From assembly GCF_021249405.1 (NCBI RefSeq), contig NZ_CP089593.1, forward strand, positions 2,445,168 to 2,509,167: a DNA stretch of 64,000 bases, given 5' to 3'. Position numbers and translations under genes: made by a program. Positions 26,003 to 34,197 of the stretch are shown here, piece after piece (position 1 is the first letter of the stretch; each line of letters begins with the position of its first letter). The notes below the pieces were generated by a model, which was not told where the DNA came from, made no database searches, and saw nothing but the letters and a program-made list of their open reading frames with translations. The DNA is from Halobacterium zhouii (lineage in GTDB: Archaea > Halobacteriota > Halobacteria > Halobacteriales > Halobacteriaceae).

Positions 26003-26428
26003 ATGGCTAATTCGAACGCCAAGGGCGACCGCAGGGAGCGGGAACTCGTGAACGAACTCGACGACCGCGACTTTGCGGTGATGCGCGCGCCCGCCAGCGG
26101 CAGCGCCACGGACCGCGAACTCCCGGACGTGCTCGCGGGGAACGCCGACCGGTTCTACGCCATCGAGGCGAAATCCAGTTCGGGCGACCCGATCTACCTC
26201 ACGGGCGAGGAGGTCGAGGCGCTCGTCTACTTCTCACGGAACTTCGGCGCGAAACCCCGCATCGGCGTGCGCTTCGACCGCGAGGGCTGGTACTTCTTCC
26301 ACCCTGCGGACCTCCACGTCACAGACGGCGGGAACTACCGCGTCAAGAAGGAGACGGCGCTCGCGGACGGTACGGACATGGAGGAACTCACCGGCGGGCC
26401 GGAGAAGGCGGACCTCGACGACTACTGA
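26003..26428 (+). CDS. hjc: Holliday junction resolvase Hjc
   Basis: This archaeal structure-specific nuclease of 141 residues resolves four-way junctions. The PD-(D/E)XK site is clear: E12 in the first helix ([11 protein letters not shown]), D42 (LPDVLAG), and E55-x-K57 ([12 protein letters not shown]), with normal spacing. It starts at the ATG at 26003 ([16 protein letters not shown]). A SWIM zinc-finger gene converges on it 29 bases downstream. The 281-base gap before hjc shows no further gene I can support. Confidence 0.95.
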   Translation: MANSNAKGDRRERELVNELDDRDFAVMRAPASGSATDRELPDVLAGNADRFYAIEAKSSSGDPIYLTGEEVEALVYFSRNFGAKPRIGVRFDREGWYFFHPADLHVTDGGNYRVKKETALADGTDMEELTGGPEKADLDDY

Positions 26429-26457
26429 CCGGCGCCGCTACCTGCTCGGGCGTCGCG

Positions 26458-27063
26458 CTACTGGCCGGCGCGCCGGAGCCGGCCGCGAGGGAACGAGTAC
26501 CGCTTCAGGTCGCCCGGCGAGACGTCGTCGGGTGACACGCCCCGGCGGAGCGGGTAGAGCACGTCCACGACGACGTCCTCGGGGTCGTAGCTCTGGTTCG
26601 AGAAGTGGTCCGCGACCGACCACCCGCGCTCGGGAATCCGGACCTCGTTCGCGCGGTCGTCGGTGCTCTCGACGACCACGAGCAGGCTATCCGTCTCGCG
26701 GTCCACGACCGTCTCACCCGTCCGGAGCGTACACCGCCCACAGTAGACGGGGTCGGGGCTGTTCTCGGGCGCGAAGAACTGCCGGCCGCAGTCCGCGCAG
26801 GTGGCTTCGCGCTGGCCGGGCGCGGGAACGCGGCCTGCGGTCACCTCGATGGCGACCCGGCGAAGATGCTTGCAGCGCGTCCCCCGGTACTGGTGGTCCG
26901 GGCACGTACACCGCCCCTCCTCGAGGTCGACCGTGTACTCGTGTCCCGAGGGCGTCGACACCTCGTAGATACCGCCCCCGATGGCGGTGACCCGGATGGG
27001 CTCCTGGCGCGCGCGTCGGGCGCGCTCGTCGGTCGATCGATTGCGCGCTCCCGTCTCACTCAT
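26458..27063 (-). CDS. SWIM zinc-finger protein
   Basis: This 201-residue protein carries a SWIM domain (CTCPDHQYRGTRCKH, about residues 52-66) preceded by YEVSTPSGHEYTVDLEEGRC. A second zinc-binding module has two Cys pairs (CADCGRQFFAP about 91-101, and YCGRC about 110-114). The C-terminal half (about 120-201) has no recognised domain. SWIM domains bind DNA or protein and are linked to recombination factors elsewhere; the position beside hjc is suggestive. It starts at the ATG at 27063 (MSETGARNRSTDERARR). Confidence 0.85.
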   Translation of the reverse strand: MSETGARNRSTDERARRARQEPIRVTAIGGGIYEVSTPSGHEYTVDLEEGRCTCPDHQYRGTRCKHLRRVAIEVTAGRVPAPGQREATCADCGRQFFAPENSPDPVYCGRCTLRTGETVVDRETDSLLVVVESTDDRANEVRIPERGWSVADHFSNQSYDPEDVVVDVLYPLRRGVSPDDVSPGDLKRYSFPRGRLRRAGQ

Positions 27064-27257
27064 ACTCCACTGTACGCCCTCGAGCGCCCTAAAGACCCCA
27101 AATTCGGAAGATGCTTAAGGCCGAGAGGGCGTCGAAAACCTGCCGTAGAAGGCCTGAAGAGACGATCAGCTCTCGTCAACCTCCCCCGGCTATCACTCCG
27201 GCGAACGGCGGGTACGGCTTCGAAGCGCTTTTGCCCGGGCCGCGGAAATCCCGGGGT

Positions 27258-27458
27258 ATGTCCGAGTCGCTGTCCGCCCTCACCGAGGCGGGTATCGCCG
27301 TGGGTGCCGTGGCCGTCTTCGTCGCTATCCTCTCCGTCGCCGGCACGATGGGCGACAACGGCCTCACGGAGACGGGCGCGTTCACCGTCGTCGGCGGCAT
27401 CGTCGCGTTCATCCTGCTGATGGCCGGCGTCGGCTACTGGATCTCTACGAAGGAGTGA
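27258..27458 (+). CDS. Small two-helix membrane protein, unknown
   Basis: This 66-residue protein starts at the ATG at 27258 (MSESLSALTEAGIAVGAVAV). Two hydrophobic helices (about 10-30 and 40-62) are separated by a short polar loop (GDNGLTETG) and end GYWISTKE. A promoter-like GCGCTTTTGCCC (about 27225-27236) sits about 27 bases upstream. It is conserved-looking but I cannot name the family. It converges on the DUF7344-like gene at 27477. Confidence 0.75.
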   Translation: MSESLSALTEAGIAVGAVAVFVAILSVAGTMGDNGLTETGAFTVVGGIVAFILLMAGVGYWISTKE

Positions 27459-27476
27459 CTCCGGCTTCCGAACGCC

Positions 27477-27833
27477 TCACTCTGTTCTGTCGACGGAGCG
27501 GCCGTCTCTGAGACGCTCCAGGTCCGTCTGGTCCGTCCCCACCTGCTTCGTCTCGGGGTCGTACTCGATGACGCCGACCTCGGCCAACCGCGGCAGGTGA
27601 ACGTGGTGGAGCGCAACCGCAACGTCGTCTGCTTCCTCCCGGCCATCCGGGGCGGCCTCACGGGTGGCGACTGCTTCAGCGAGTCGTTCGAACCGGACCG
27701 GGCCGTCTGCGTCCGCGAGAACGCCACAGACGATCCGCCGCCGCTTCGCCGACAGCAACCTGTACCGTTCGGTGTCGCTCAGGTCTACTGTCGCGAGCAG
27801 TTCTTCGTAGTTCTCCAGTGTCGACGTGGACAT
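27477..27833 (-). CDS. DUF7344-type winged-helix protein, second copy
   Basis: This 118-residue protein is paralogous to 18796-19146. It starts MSTSTLENYEELLATVDLSD, contains SAKRRRIVCGVLADADGPVR and the signature ALHHVHLPRLAEVGVIEYD, and ends in a charged tail. It is probably a haloarchaeal wHTH-type regulator with unknown targets. Upstream lies an unusually AT-rich stretch (ATAATTTTATATAGAAC on the minus strand, about 27899-27915), a likely promoter about 70 bases before the ATG. That implies a short untranslated leader rather than a leaderless mRNA. Confidence 0.75.
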   Translation of the reverse strand: MSTSTLENYEELLATVDLSDTERYRLLSAKRRRIVCGVLADADGPVRFERLAEAVATREAAPDGREEADDVAVALHHVHLPRLAEVGVIEYDPETKQVGTDQTDLERLRDGRSVDRTE

Positions 27834-27981
27834 AGTGCTTTGAGGGCAACCGACTCCCGAACTTCGTACGCGAAACGACCTTAGTACAGATAAATGTTCT
27901 ATATAAAATTATCATCATGGATGGCTATAGAACTCTTCTGGCGCCTGCTTTTCCACCTCGAGGCTCACTCCTTCGCTGCGC

Positions 27982-29067
27982 TCAGTCGTCGGCCTCGCTT
28001 TCCGCCCGTTCGTCGCTGTCCCGCCAATCTTCCAGTTCCTCGCCGTCGGCGTCGTCCAGTTTCGCCTCGTAGTACGACAGCGGGTGGCTGATAGCGTCAC
28101 ACAGGTCGTCCGGGTTCGTACAGTCCCCGTAGGCCTTCATCGTCGCACACGACGGCGCGGTGTACTCCGTCGGACTGGATTCGCCGCGGATGTGGTCGGT
28201 CTGGTAACGCGTCATCTCCTCGCCGAACCCCGGATTCACGGAGTAAATTTCGACGATCTCGTCGGTCGTCAAGCCGACGTTCGCGAGGAACGCCGTGATG
28301 GCGAACCGGGAGTGATGGGGGAGATGTTCGCCGCGCTGCACCTGGTCGAGGAGGTGTTGCATGCACGGCGGGAACAGGTCCGGAACGACGGTGTCAATCT
28401 CCCGCGTGAGGTCCATGTCCGAGAGCACGTCACGGATGGCGTTCGCCTCCGTCTCCAGTGGTTCCTCGATGCCCTCGGGCACCGACAGCGGCAGGTCCTC
28501 GGCGACGCGGTCCCGCACCGCCTGCTCGAGGAGCGCGTCGAGTTCGTTCTCCGTGACCGGGACGCGTCCCCCGTCCAGCGCGCGATTGACGAGTCGCCAG
28601 CCGTCCGCGCGCAGCGACGACGCCAACAGCAGGTACGTCGGCACGTCCACGTTGTACCCGCGGTCGGTCGCGTGGACGTGGTCCGTAAGGTCGAACTCGC
28701 GGAGCAACGCCGCACGCGAGAGACTCGCGTCACTCCCGACGCTCTTGAGCTCCGTCTCGTCAGTCTCGTCCGTCGTGAATCGGTCGTGGGCTGCATCTGC
28801 CTCCGCGTCGGCGTACTTCCGCACGAGTACGTGTTCGTCGACGACGGAGACGAGCACGCGCGCAACCGGATAGGAGAGCAGTTCCACGCGGTCCGAGCGC
28901 GCGCGCTCGCCGATGTCGCCAGCGGTGAGCGCGCCGACCACGCGCTCTCGCGCGCGTTCGACGACGGCGTCGTCTTCCGCGACGACGCGTCCGAGGTCCA
29001 CGCCGGCCTCCTGGACGGCCGCGCGGGACTCACCGAGGAACGGATATCGAGCGTGGCGCGCGTTCAT
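27982..29067 (-). CDS. priL: DNA primase large subunit PriL
   Basis: This Fe-S subunit of the archaeal heterodimeric primase regulates primer synthesis by PriS. The 361 residues start at the ATG at 29067 (MNARHARYPFLGESRAAVQ). The four cluster cysteines lie in LFPPCMQHLL and in PSCATMKAYGDCTNPDDLC. Conserved helical segments HLPHHSRFAITAFLANVGLT and HPLSYYEAKL are present. The acidic tail (SDERAESEADD) overlaps a stretch resembling the CACTCC intergenic element. It is divergent from the phosphatidylserine decarboxylase gene. priS is not in the window. Confidence 0.95.
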   Translation of the reverse strand: MNARHARYPFLGESRAAVQEAGVDLGRVVAEDDAVVERARERVVGALTAGDIGERARSDRVELLSYPVARVLVSVVDEHVLVRKYADAEADAAHDRFTTDETDETELKSVGSDASLSRAALLREFDLTDHVHATDRGYNVDVPTYLLLASSLRADGWRLVNRALDGGRVPVTENELDALLEQAVRDRVAEDLPLSVPEGIEEPLETEANAIRDVLSDMDLTREIDTVVPDLFPPCMQHLLDQVQRGEHLPHHSRFAITAFLANVGLTTDEIVEIYSVNPGFGEEMTRYQTDHIRGESSPTEYTAPSCATMKAYGDCTNPDDLCDAISHPLSYYEAKLDDADGEELEDWRDSDERAESEADD

Positions 29068-29156
29068 CGCTCGCACGTTTGCGAGCGGACGCCGATAAAC
29101 GCCCCGGGTCTGCGCCGACCGAAGCGTTATCCCACCTGGGCGCCGTCACGTCGCGT

Positions 29157-29756
29157 ATGTTCGCCCGCGGGTCCTGGAGGTACACGTACGCGCTCCCGCT
29201 CGCAGTCGTCGGGTTGGCGCTGCTCGGCCTCTCCTCACTGTGGGGGGTGCCGGTGCTCGCGCTCGCGGGGTTCGTGGTCTGGTTCCACCGCGACCCCGAG
29301 CGCACCACCCCGGTCGAGGCGGGCGTCGTCGCGCCAGCGGACGGCAAGGTGTCCGTGATCCGCGAGGAGGACGGCCGCGTGCGCGTCGGCGTGTTCATGA
29401 ACGTCCACGACGTGCACGTCAACCGCGCACCGCTCGACGGCACCGTCGAAGCCGTCGACCACCGCGCCGGCGGCCACCGCCCCGCCTTCGACAAGGAGTC
29501 CGAACACAACGAGCGCGTCCGCGTCGAGTTCGACGGCTTCGCGGTCGTGCTCATCGCGGGCGCGTTCGCCCGTCGCATCCACCCCTACGTCGAGTCGGGC
29601 GACACCGTTGCGCGCGGGGACCGGATCTCGCACATCTCCTTCGGGAGTCGCGCCGACGTCGTTCTGCCCGAGCGCTACGACCGCGCGGACGTACTCGTCG
29701 AGGACGGTGACTCGGTCACCGCGGGCGAAACCTGTCTCGCACAACGCGAGGCGTGA
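29157..29756 (+). CDS. asd: Phosphatidylserine decarboxylase (archaeal type)
   Basis: This enzyme of 199 residues makes archaetidyl- or phosphatidylethanolamine-type headgroups at the membrane. Two N-terminal hydrophobic segments (about 8-44) precede WFHRDPERTTPVEAGVVAPA, GVFMNVHDVHVNRAPLDGTV and the self-cleavage site G163-S164 (ISFGSRADVVLP). At that site the pyruvoyl cofactor forms from Ser. The length matches the short archaeal/type II form. It starts at the ATG at 29157 (MFARGSWRYTYALPLAVVG); earlier in-frame codons overlap the divergent priL promoter. Confidence 0.9.
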   Translation: MFARGSWRYTYALPLAVVGLALLGLSSLWGVPVLALAGFVVWFHRDPERTTPVEAGVVAPADGKVSVIREEDGRVRVGVFMNVHDVHVNRAPLDGTVEAVDHRAGGHRPAFDKESEHNERVRVEFDGFAVVLIAGAFARRIHPYVESGDTVARGDRISHISFGSRADVVLPERYDRADVLVEDGDSVTAGETCLAQREA

Positions 29757-29786
29757 GTGCTGGTCCGCGTCCCGTCACCGACGCGG

Positions 29787-30215
29787 TCACACGAACGTCA
29801 CGCCGACGATACCCTCCGCGAGCTCGTCCGTCGACCGGATCTCGCCCGTCTCGTAGGTCTGTCCGGGTTCGACGTCCGCAGACTCCGGGACGAAGAACAG
29901 CACGCGCTCGTTCGTGTTTCCGTACCGGATGACGCGCGTCTCGTACCCCCGCCAGTAGCGGTCCACGAGAAACGCTTCTCCCTCCTGGATGGGCGTTTCG
30001 GGCGTGTAGTCGAGCGGGTTCGATACCACCTCGAAGCGCGCGTCCGGGTGGAAGTCACTGGCGTAGATCCGCGCCAGCGCGTCGGCTTCCTGTTCGGTCG
30101 AGGCGCCCCGAACGCCCGGCAGTCCGAACGCGAGCGCCGCGGCGGTGAGCGCACCCGCCTGCACGGCCGCTCGGCGGGACAGTGACGGACTGATGGTGTC
30201 GTCGTCTGGAGGCAT
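29787..30215 (-). CDS. Tat-exported protein of unknown function
   Basis: This 142-residue predicted secreted protein starts at the ATG at 30215 (MPPDDDTISPSLSRRAAVQA). A twin-arginine SRRAAVQ motif and an Ala-rich hydrophobic stretch end near GVRGAS. The mature part is a small domain (FHPDARFEVVSNPLDYTPET, YETRVIRYGNTNERVLFFVP) with no cysteines. I recognise no family. It converges on the phosphatidylserine decarboxylase gene (30-base gap) and is divergent from the HD hydrolase gene. Confidence 0.7.
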   Translation of the reverse strand: MPPDDDTISPSLSRRAAVQAGALTAAALAFGLPGVRGASTEQEADALARIYASDFHPDARFEVVSNPLDYTPETPIQEGEAFLVDRYWRGYETRVIRYGNTNERVLFFVPESADVEPGQTYETGEIRSTDELAEGIVGVTFV

Positions 30216-30366
30216 AGTGAACGCCCGGATTGACGGGTCCGTCGCCGAAAGGCGTCGTGACGAGTTCGTGTGCCGGCGCGTGCAGGATGGCGTCCGGAAC
30301 GTTGCCGGTGGGACGCTGCGCTGTCCGGGCGAGTAAACTTTGTACCGGGGCGCTAGACGCTGTGCC

Positions 30367-31044
30367 ATGACTCGACCCGACGACCCGGTGTTCGACCGGG
30401 TCGCAGACGAGATGGCGGCGCACCTCGCTGACGACGGCACCGGCCACGACATGCACCACGTGTGGCGCGTCTGCCGCGTCGGCACGCGCATCGCGGAGGC
30501 GGAGGGCGCGGACTCACGAATCGTCGGCGTTGCTGCGCTCGTCCACGACCTTCACCGCGTGCGTGGCGACGACTTCACGCACCCCGAGGAGACCATCCCC
30601 GAGGTCCGCGACATCTTCGCCGCGGCAGACGTGCCCGAGGAACTCGTCGACCCGGCGTGCCACTGTGTGGCCGTCCACGAGGAGTACGGTTTCGAGGACG
30701 ACCCGATGGCCGCCGAAACCGTGGAGGCCGAGGTACTCCAGGACGCCGACAATCTGGATGCCATCGGTGCCATCGGCGTCGCTCGCGCGTTCCAGTTCAG
30801 CGGCTCGCACGGCAACCTCCTCTGGGACCCCGACCGCCCGTTCCCCGACGACGATGCCTACGAGAAGGAGGGTTTCGCCGACTCTGACCAGCCGGCCAGC
30901 ACGCTTCACCACTTCCACTCGAAACTCCTCCGCCTCCACGAGAACATGAACACGGAGACCGGACGGGAGATTGCTGCGGAGCGCCACGCCTTCCTCGAGG
31001 AGTTCGTCGAGCGCTTCGAGGCGGAGTGGTACGGCTCGAAGTAG
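30367..31044 (+). CDS. HD-domain phosphohydrolase
   Basis: This metal-dependent phosphohydrolase of the HD superfamily has 225 residues and starts at the ATG at 30367 (MTRPDDPVFDRVADEMAAHL). Metal ligands are visible as H31 (HDMHHVWRV), H60-D61 (ALVHDLHRVRGDDF), the VAVHEEYGF His and D in QDADNLDAIGAIGVARAFQF. It resembles YedJ-like HD hydrolases. The substrate (nucleotide or small phosphoester) is unknown. Just upstream TAAACTTTGTACC (about 30334-30346) may be the promoter, about 27 bases before the ATG. Confidence 0.88.
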   Translation: MTRPDDPVFDRVADEMAAHLADDGTGHDMHHVWRVCRVGTRIAEAEGADSRIVGVAALVHDLHRVRGDDFTHPEETIPEVRDIFAAADVPEELVDPACHCVAVHEEYGFEDDPMAAETVEAEVLQDADNLDAIGAIGVARAFQFSGSHGNLLWDPDRPFPDDDAYEKEGFADSDQPASTLHHFHSKLLRLHENMNTETGREIAAERHAFLEEFVERFEAEWYGSK

Positions 31045-31238
31045 CTCGGTCGGTTTCACCGACCGAAACGCTTGCTCGGACTCACATAGTTGCGAACAGA
31101 CGACGGTATCCGTTCTTCAGGCCGGGTCGTCGCGCTCCCGCCTCGGCCGACCTAGACAAGCAGTCAACGCATGACCGGGGTTGGTTCCGTCCTCCTATTT
31201 GAATCTACGCAGCCGGTAGTGGTCGGCAGTCGAATTAG
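31045..31238. other. Intergenic stretch, no gene seen
   Basis: This 194-base stretch lies between the HD gene stop and the far end of repeat copy B. It holds no frame with protein character on either strand. Short related words CCGGTAGTGGTCGGCAGTCG (31214) and CCGGTAGCCACCAGC (31239) are the only structure I notice. Confidence 0.5.
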
Positions 31239-31479
31239 CCGGTAGCCACCAGCATTCGCGGGCCGAGCGGTTCGGTAGAACCCGAGGCACGCGATTCACT
31301 CTGGGAACGTCGCGAGGCGCTACGCGCCTCGGAATGCGCGAGCGGCACGAAGTGCCGTGAGCGAGTGAGCAGAGGCCGACGACTGAGGGGAGTGAGTGAA
31401 ACGAACGGACCGAAGGAGGAGTGTTTTTATCGTAGCTTTTGCCAGAGCGCGCCGTAGGCGCGCTCGCAGCAAAAGGTAC
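31239..31479 (-). repeat. Palindromic 3'-end element, copy B with terminator-like hairpin (after pcn)
   Basis: It reads on the minus strand from the pcn stop. First comes a near-perfect hairpin at 31436-31475 (arms CTTTTGC/GCAAAAG outside, GAGCGCGCC/GGCGCGCTC inside, loop GTA), then a T/A-rich GATAAAAACA, then the element CACTCCTCCTTCGGTCCGTT from 31423 down to 31239. The section 31294-31423 is almost identical to 24241-24369 in inverted orientation. The 3-base-loop palindromes GGCAC-TTC-GTGCC and GAGGCGC-GTA-GCGCCTC are shared. It is probably transcription-terminator related; no gene is evident. Confidence 0.85.
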
Positions 31480-32229
31480 CTAGTCGGACTGGATGCGCGG
31501 CGCGAGCATGTAGGTGACCCGGCCCTGGGCCTCCGCAATATCGAAGTGGAGCTTGACGGGGAACTCCTCGCCGAGGTCGAGTTCGACTTCGGCGTCCTTC
31601 GGGATGGCCTTGTTCATGTCCTTGAGGTAGTCGAGGCTGAACAGGCTGTTGGCGGGGCTGACGTCGAGGTCGATGAGGTCGTCGCGGCCGAGTTCGAGGT
31701 GGACGTCGTCGGTATCGCCTTCGGCCTCGACGTAGAACTCCTCGGCGTCGGTGTCGACGCCGAGCGCGATGTGGTCCGAGACCATGTCGGCGGCGCGGAC
31801 GGCGCGGTCGAGGTCGGCGCCTTCGAGGACGACGTGCGCGGAGAGGTCGTCGCCGAGGTCGGGAATCTCGGGTTCCTGGCGGATGGAGTCGGGGTCGATG
31901 AGCGCGAGCGTGTACTCGAGGCCCTCGATCTGGATGTGGAGTTTGCGGGTCTCCTCGTCGAGTTCGAGCTGGACGAGCTGGCCGGCGTCGGCCATCCCGG
32001 CGATGTCCTCGAGTCGGGAGAGATTGACGCCGATGACGCCGCCGTCGGCCTCGTAGGATTCGAACGCAGCAGCTCCGAGGTCGAGTTCGACCATGCCGAC
32101 GTTCGCGGGGTCGACGGCGAGAATGGAGATGCCGTCCTCGTCGAGGTGGATCTTGCATTCGTCCACCAGAACGCTCACGGAGTCGAGTGCGGTCCGGAGC
32201 GTGTCGGCGTCTACAATCGCCTTGAACAT
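31480..32229 (-). CDS. pcn: DNA polymerase sliding clamp PCNA
   Basis: PCNA is the homotrimeric clamp that tethers replicative polymerases, FEN1 and ligase. The 249 residues start [20 protein letters not shown]. Two tandem clamp domains (about 1-120 and 125-249) are joined by a connector ([15 protein letters not shown]). Other clamp segments are [34 protein letters not shown] and a C-terminal MLAPRIQSD. Composition is highly acidic as in other halophile PCNAs. A leaderless promoter lies immediately upstream and a hairpin terminator immediately downstream. Confidence 0.97.
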   Translation of the reverse strand: MFKAIVDADTLRTALDSVSVLVDECKIHLDEDGISILAVDPANVGMVELDLGAAAFESYEADGGVIGVNLSRLEDIAGMADAGQLVQLELDEETRKLHIQIEGLEYTLALIDPDSIRQEPEIPDLGDDLSAHVVLEGADLDRAVRAADMVSDHIALGVDTDAEEFYVEAEGDTDDVHLELGRDDLIDLDVSPANSLFSLDYLKDMNKAIPKDAEVELDLGEEFPVKLHFDIAEAQGRVTYMLAPRIQSD

Positions 32230-32252
32230 GTTGCCAATCGCTACGAAATCCG

Positions 32253-32262
32253 GGAATAAAAA
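32253..32262 (-). promoter_or_regulatory. pcn TATA box
   Basis: On the minus strand TTTTTATTCC at 32253-32262 is centred 29 bases before the pcn ATG, with no ribosome binding site between. It is a strong TATA match compared with the GC-rich surroundings. Confidence 0.65.
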
Positions 32263-32660
32263 CCCCTGCGGTACGCGTGCGCGCGAGCCGGCTTGGCGTG
32301 GACGCCTTCGTCCGGTGGTTCTCGACGGGCGGGTTCGTGTCCTCGACTGGTGACTGCCAGCGGCAATCGCAGCGTTTTGGTGGGCTGTTTGGGCCAGTTT
32401 GGTGCGCGCGGTCTGATGCGGGAGTTTGGTGTGATCAGTCTAGTGTGGCCAGTTAGTGTAGACGGTCTAGCGGGGGTAGTTTGTCGCGCGCAACCGGAGA
32501 CCGCCTGGTGGGAGGTTCGACAGCAAGGTTGCAGGCTGGTTACCGCGTGGGGTCCCCGAAGCACCCGGGTTAATTGGGCTTAATTGGGGTTCTCGAGCCC
32601 GAAAGCCGGGTTGAGGACTTCCCCCTTTTAGGAGGTGGTGGGACGTGGAGGTCGAGTGCA
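32263..32660. other. Intergenic region with G/T-biased direct repeats
   Basis: This gap of nearly 400 bases is divergent between pcn and the DUF4382 lipoprotein gene. From 32370 to 32480 the plus strand is rich in G and T. It contains related words CAGTTTGGTG (32395), GAGTTTGGTG (32422), CAGTCTAGTG (32436) and CAGTTAGTG (32450). Near 32565-32585 GTTAATTGGGCTTAATTGGG is a short tandem. CCCCCTTTTAGGAGG (about 32623-32637) is a plausible TATA region for 32661. No gene is supported. Confidence 0.5.
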
Positions 32661-33959
32661 ATGAGCCGAATCGCATCTAGTCTGCTGGTGGCCTCGCTGG
32701 TGGTGCTCGCGGGTTGCGCGGGCGCCATCGGCGGCCCCGGCGGCACGCAGGCGTCGGACAGTGGCACAGTAGCGTTCTACGTGAGCGACGAGCAGAACGC
32801 GATCGAGCAGTTCAGCCACCTGAACGTCACAGTGACGGAGGTCGCGTTCGCCGGCGTCGAGAACGCGTCCGTCGGGGCCAACGCCACGGCGAACGCTTCG
32901 GCGACCGCGTCCGGGAACGCGAGCACGAACGGAACCAGCGGCGCTGCGGGAACGGCGTCGGCTGACGCGGACGCTGAAGCCTCTGCGGAGGCCGAGGCGG
33001 GCCTCGTCACGCGGGACGTCGAGGACCGCACCGTGGACCTGACGACCCTCCAGGGCGCGAACGCGACCCTGCTCGGGAACGTCAGCGTGCCCGCTGGCGA
33101 GTACGAGAAGGTGTTCGTGCACGTGAGCGAGGTCAACGCCACGCTGCAGAACGGCGAGTCGGTGAACGTCAAACTCCCGAGCCAGAAACTCCACGTGAAG
33201 AAAGGCTTCGCGACTAACGCGTCGGGGAGCGTGGACTTCGTCTTCGACATCACGGTCGTCGAGGCCGGCAAGAGCGGGAAGTACATCCTGAAGCCGGTCG
33301 CGAGCGAGTCCGGCACCGACGTCGAGATCGAGGCCGTTGGCGCTGCGGGCGCCGCGGCGAACGCGGAACTCGACGTGAGCGTGCTCGGGAACGCGTCCGC
33401 CGGCGAGAACGCCACCGTGAAGGTAACTCACCAGGGCGACGCGGTCGCGAACGCGAAACTGCTCGCGGACGATGAGGTCGTCGCCACGACGAACGCGAAC
33501 GGCACCGCGCAGGTGCACGTTCCCGCGGACGGCGAACTGGAACTCGAGGCGACCGCGAACGCGAGTGCCAGCGGTAACGCTGGCGAGAACGGCGACGGTG
33601 CCGTTCTCGACGGCGAACTGGAGGTCGAGATTGGCGCTGGCGCGGCGGCCGGCGGTGAGAGCGACGATGCAGACAACGGCGGCGACGCGAGCGGTAACGC
33701 GTCCGCCGACCTCGCGGTCGCCATCGAGGGTTCGCTCGCTACCGAGAAGCACGCGACCATCCTCGTGACGGACGGCGACGGCGACCCGGTCGAGAACGCG
33801 ACCGTCACCGTCGACGGGACGGTCGTCGGCGAGACGAACGCGGGCGGCGAACTGACTCTCGACGGAACGGCGGACGTGAGTCTGGACTCCGAACTGGTCG
33901 TGACCGCAGACGGCGAGCGGGTGACGCTCTCGGCCGGCACCGTCGCGGCAGCGAACTGA
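32661..33959 (+). CDS. DUF4382 lipoprotein with Ig-like modules
   Basis: This 432-residue lipoprotein starts at the ATG at 32661 (MSRIASSLLVASLVVLAGCA) with lipobox LAGC at residue 19. A DUF4382 domain (about 33-225: GTVAFYVSDEQNAIEQFSHL, VSVPAGEYEKVFVHVSEVNA, KLHVKKGFATNASGSVDFVF) is interrupted by an Ala/Asn/Ser-rich insertion (about 75-115). Two carboxypeptidase-regulatory-like modules follow (ATVKVTHQGDAVANAKLLAD and HATILVTDGDGDPVENATVT). It has very many Asn-X-Ser/Thr sequons, so it is probably heavily glycosylated. Role is unknown; envelope location is likely. Confidence 0.85.
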   Translation: MSRIASSLLVASLVVLAGCAGAIGGPGGTQASDSGTVAFYVSDEQNAIEQFSHLNVTVTEVAFAGVENASVGANATANASATASGNASTNGTSGAAGTASADADAEASAEAEAGLVTRDVEDRTVDLTTLQGANATLLGNVSVPAGEYEKVFVHVSEVNATLQNGESVNVKLPSQKLHVKKGFATNASGSVDFVFDITVVEAGKSGKYILKPVASESGTDVEIEAVGAAGAAANAELDVSVLGNASAGENATVKVTHQGDAVANAKLLADDEVVATTNANGTAQVHVPADGELELEATANASASGNAGENGDGAVLDGELEVEIGAGAAAGGESDDADNGGDASGNASADLAVAIEGSLATEKHATILVTDGDGDPVENATVTVDGTVVGETNAGGELTLDGTADVSLDSELVVTADGERVTLSAGTVAAAN

Positions 33960-34197
33960 TTCACTGAACTGGCGGCTTGAAGTAGCCAGTCGGCCGTGGT
34001 GACCGGCTTTTTCGCGAGCTCCTCCGGGGTTTCGTAGGTAACTGGTCGAAACGAGTAACGTGTAGTCTACACAACTTTTGCCCCGTGTATTGGGTTGTCA
34101 AGGTAGAGGTGTGGGCAGCGCTCCGACTCGACTGTAACCACGGGCTGATACCGTCAGTCGTGTGGACCGGAAGGGAGCGCAATTCCCTCACGGGGAG

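Noticed and set aside
25863..26005. Small GTG-started frame upstream of hjc
   Set aside because: About 39 arginine-rich codons overlapping the hjc start region with no conserved look.
27960..28000. CACTCCTTCGCTGCGCTCAG at the priL 3' end as a further copy of the intergenic element
   Set aside because: Only about 30 bases resemble the element, the orientation is opposite to the other copies, and it lies within the priL coding sequence.
31320..31538. Minus-strand frame through repeat B resembling a frame through repeat A
   Set aside because: The similarity of the two translations comes from the shared DNA repeat. The frame is Ser/Arg-rich and runs into pcn in another frame.
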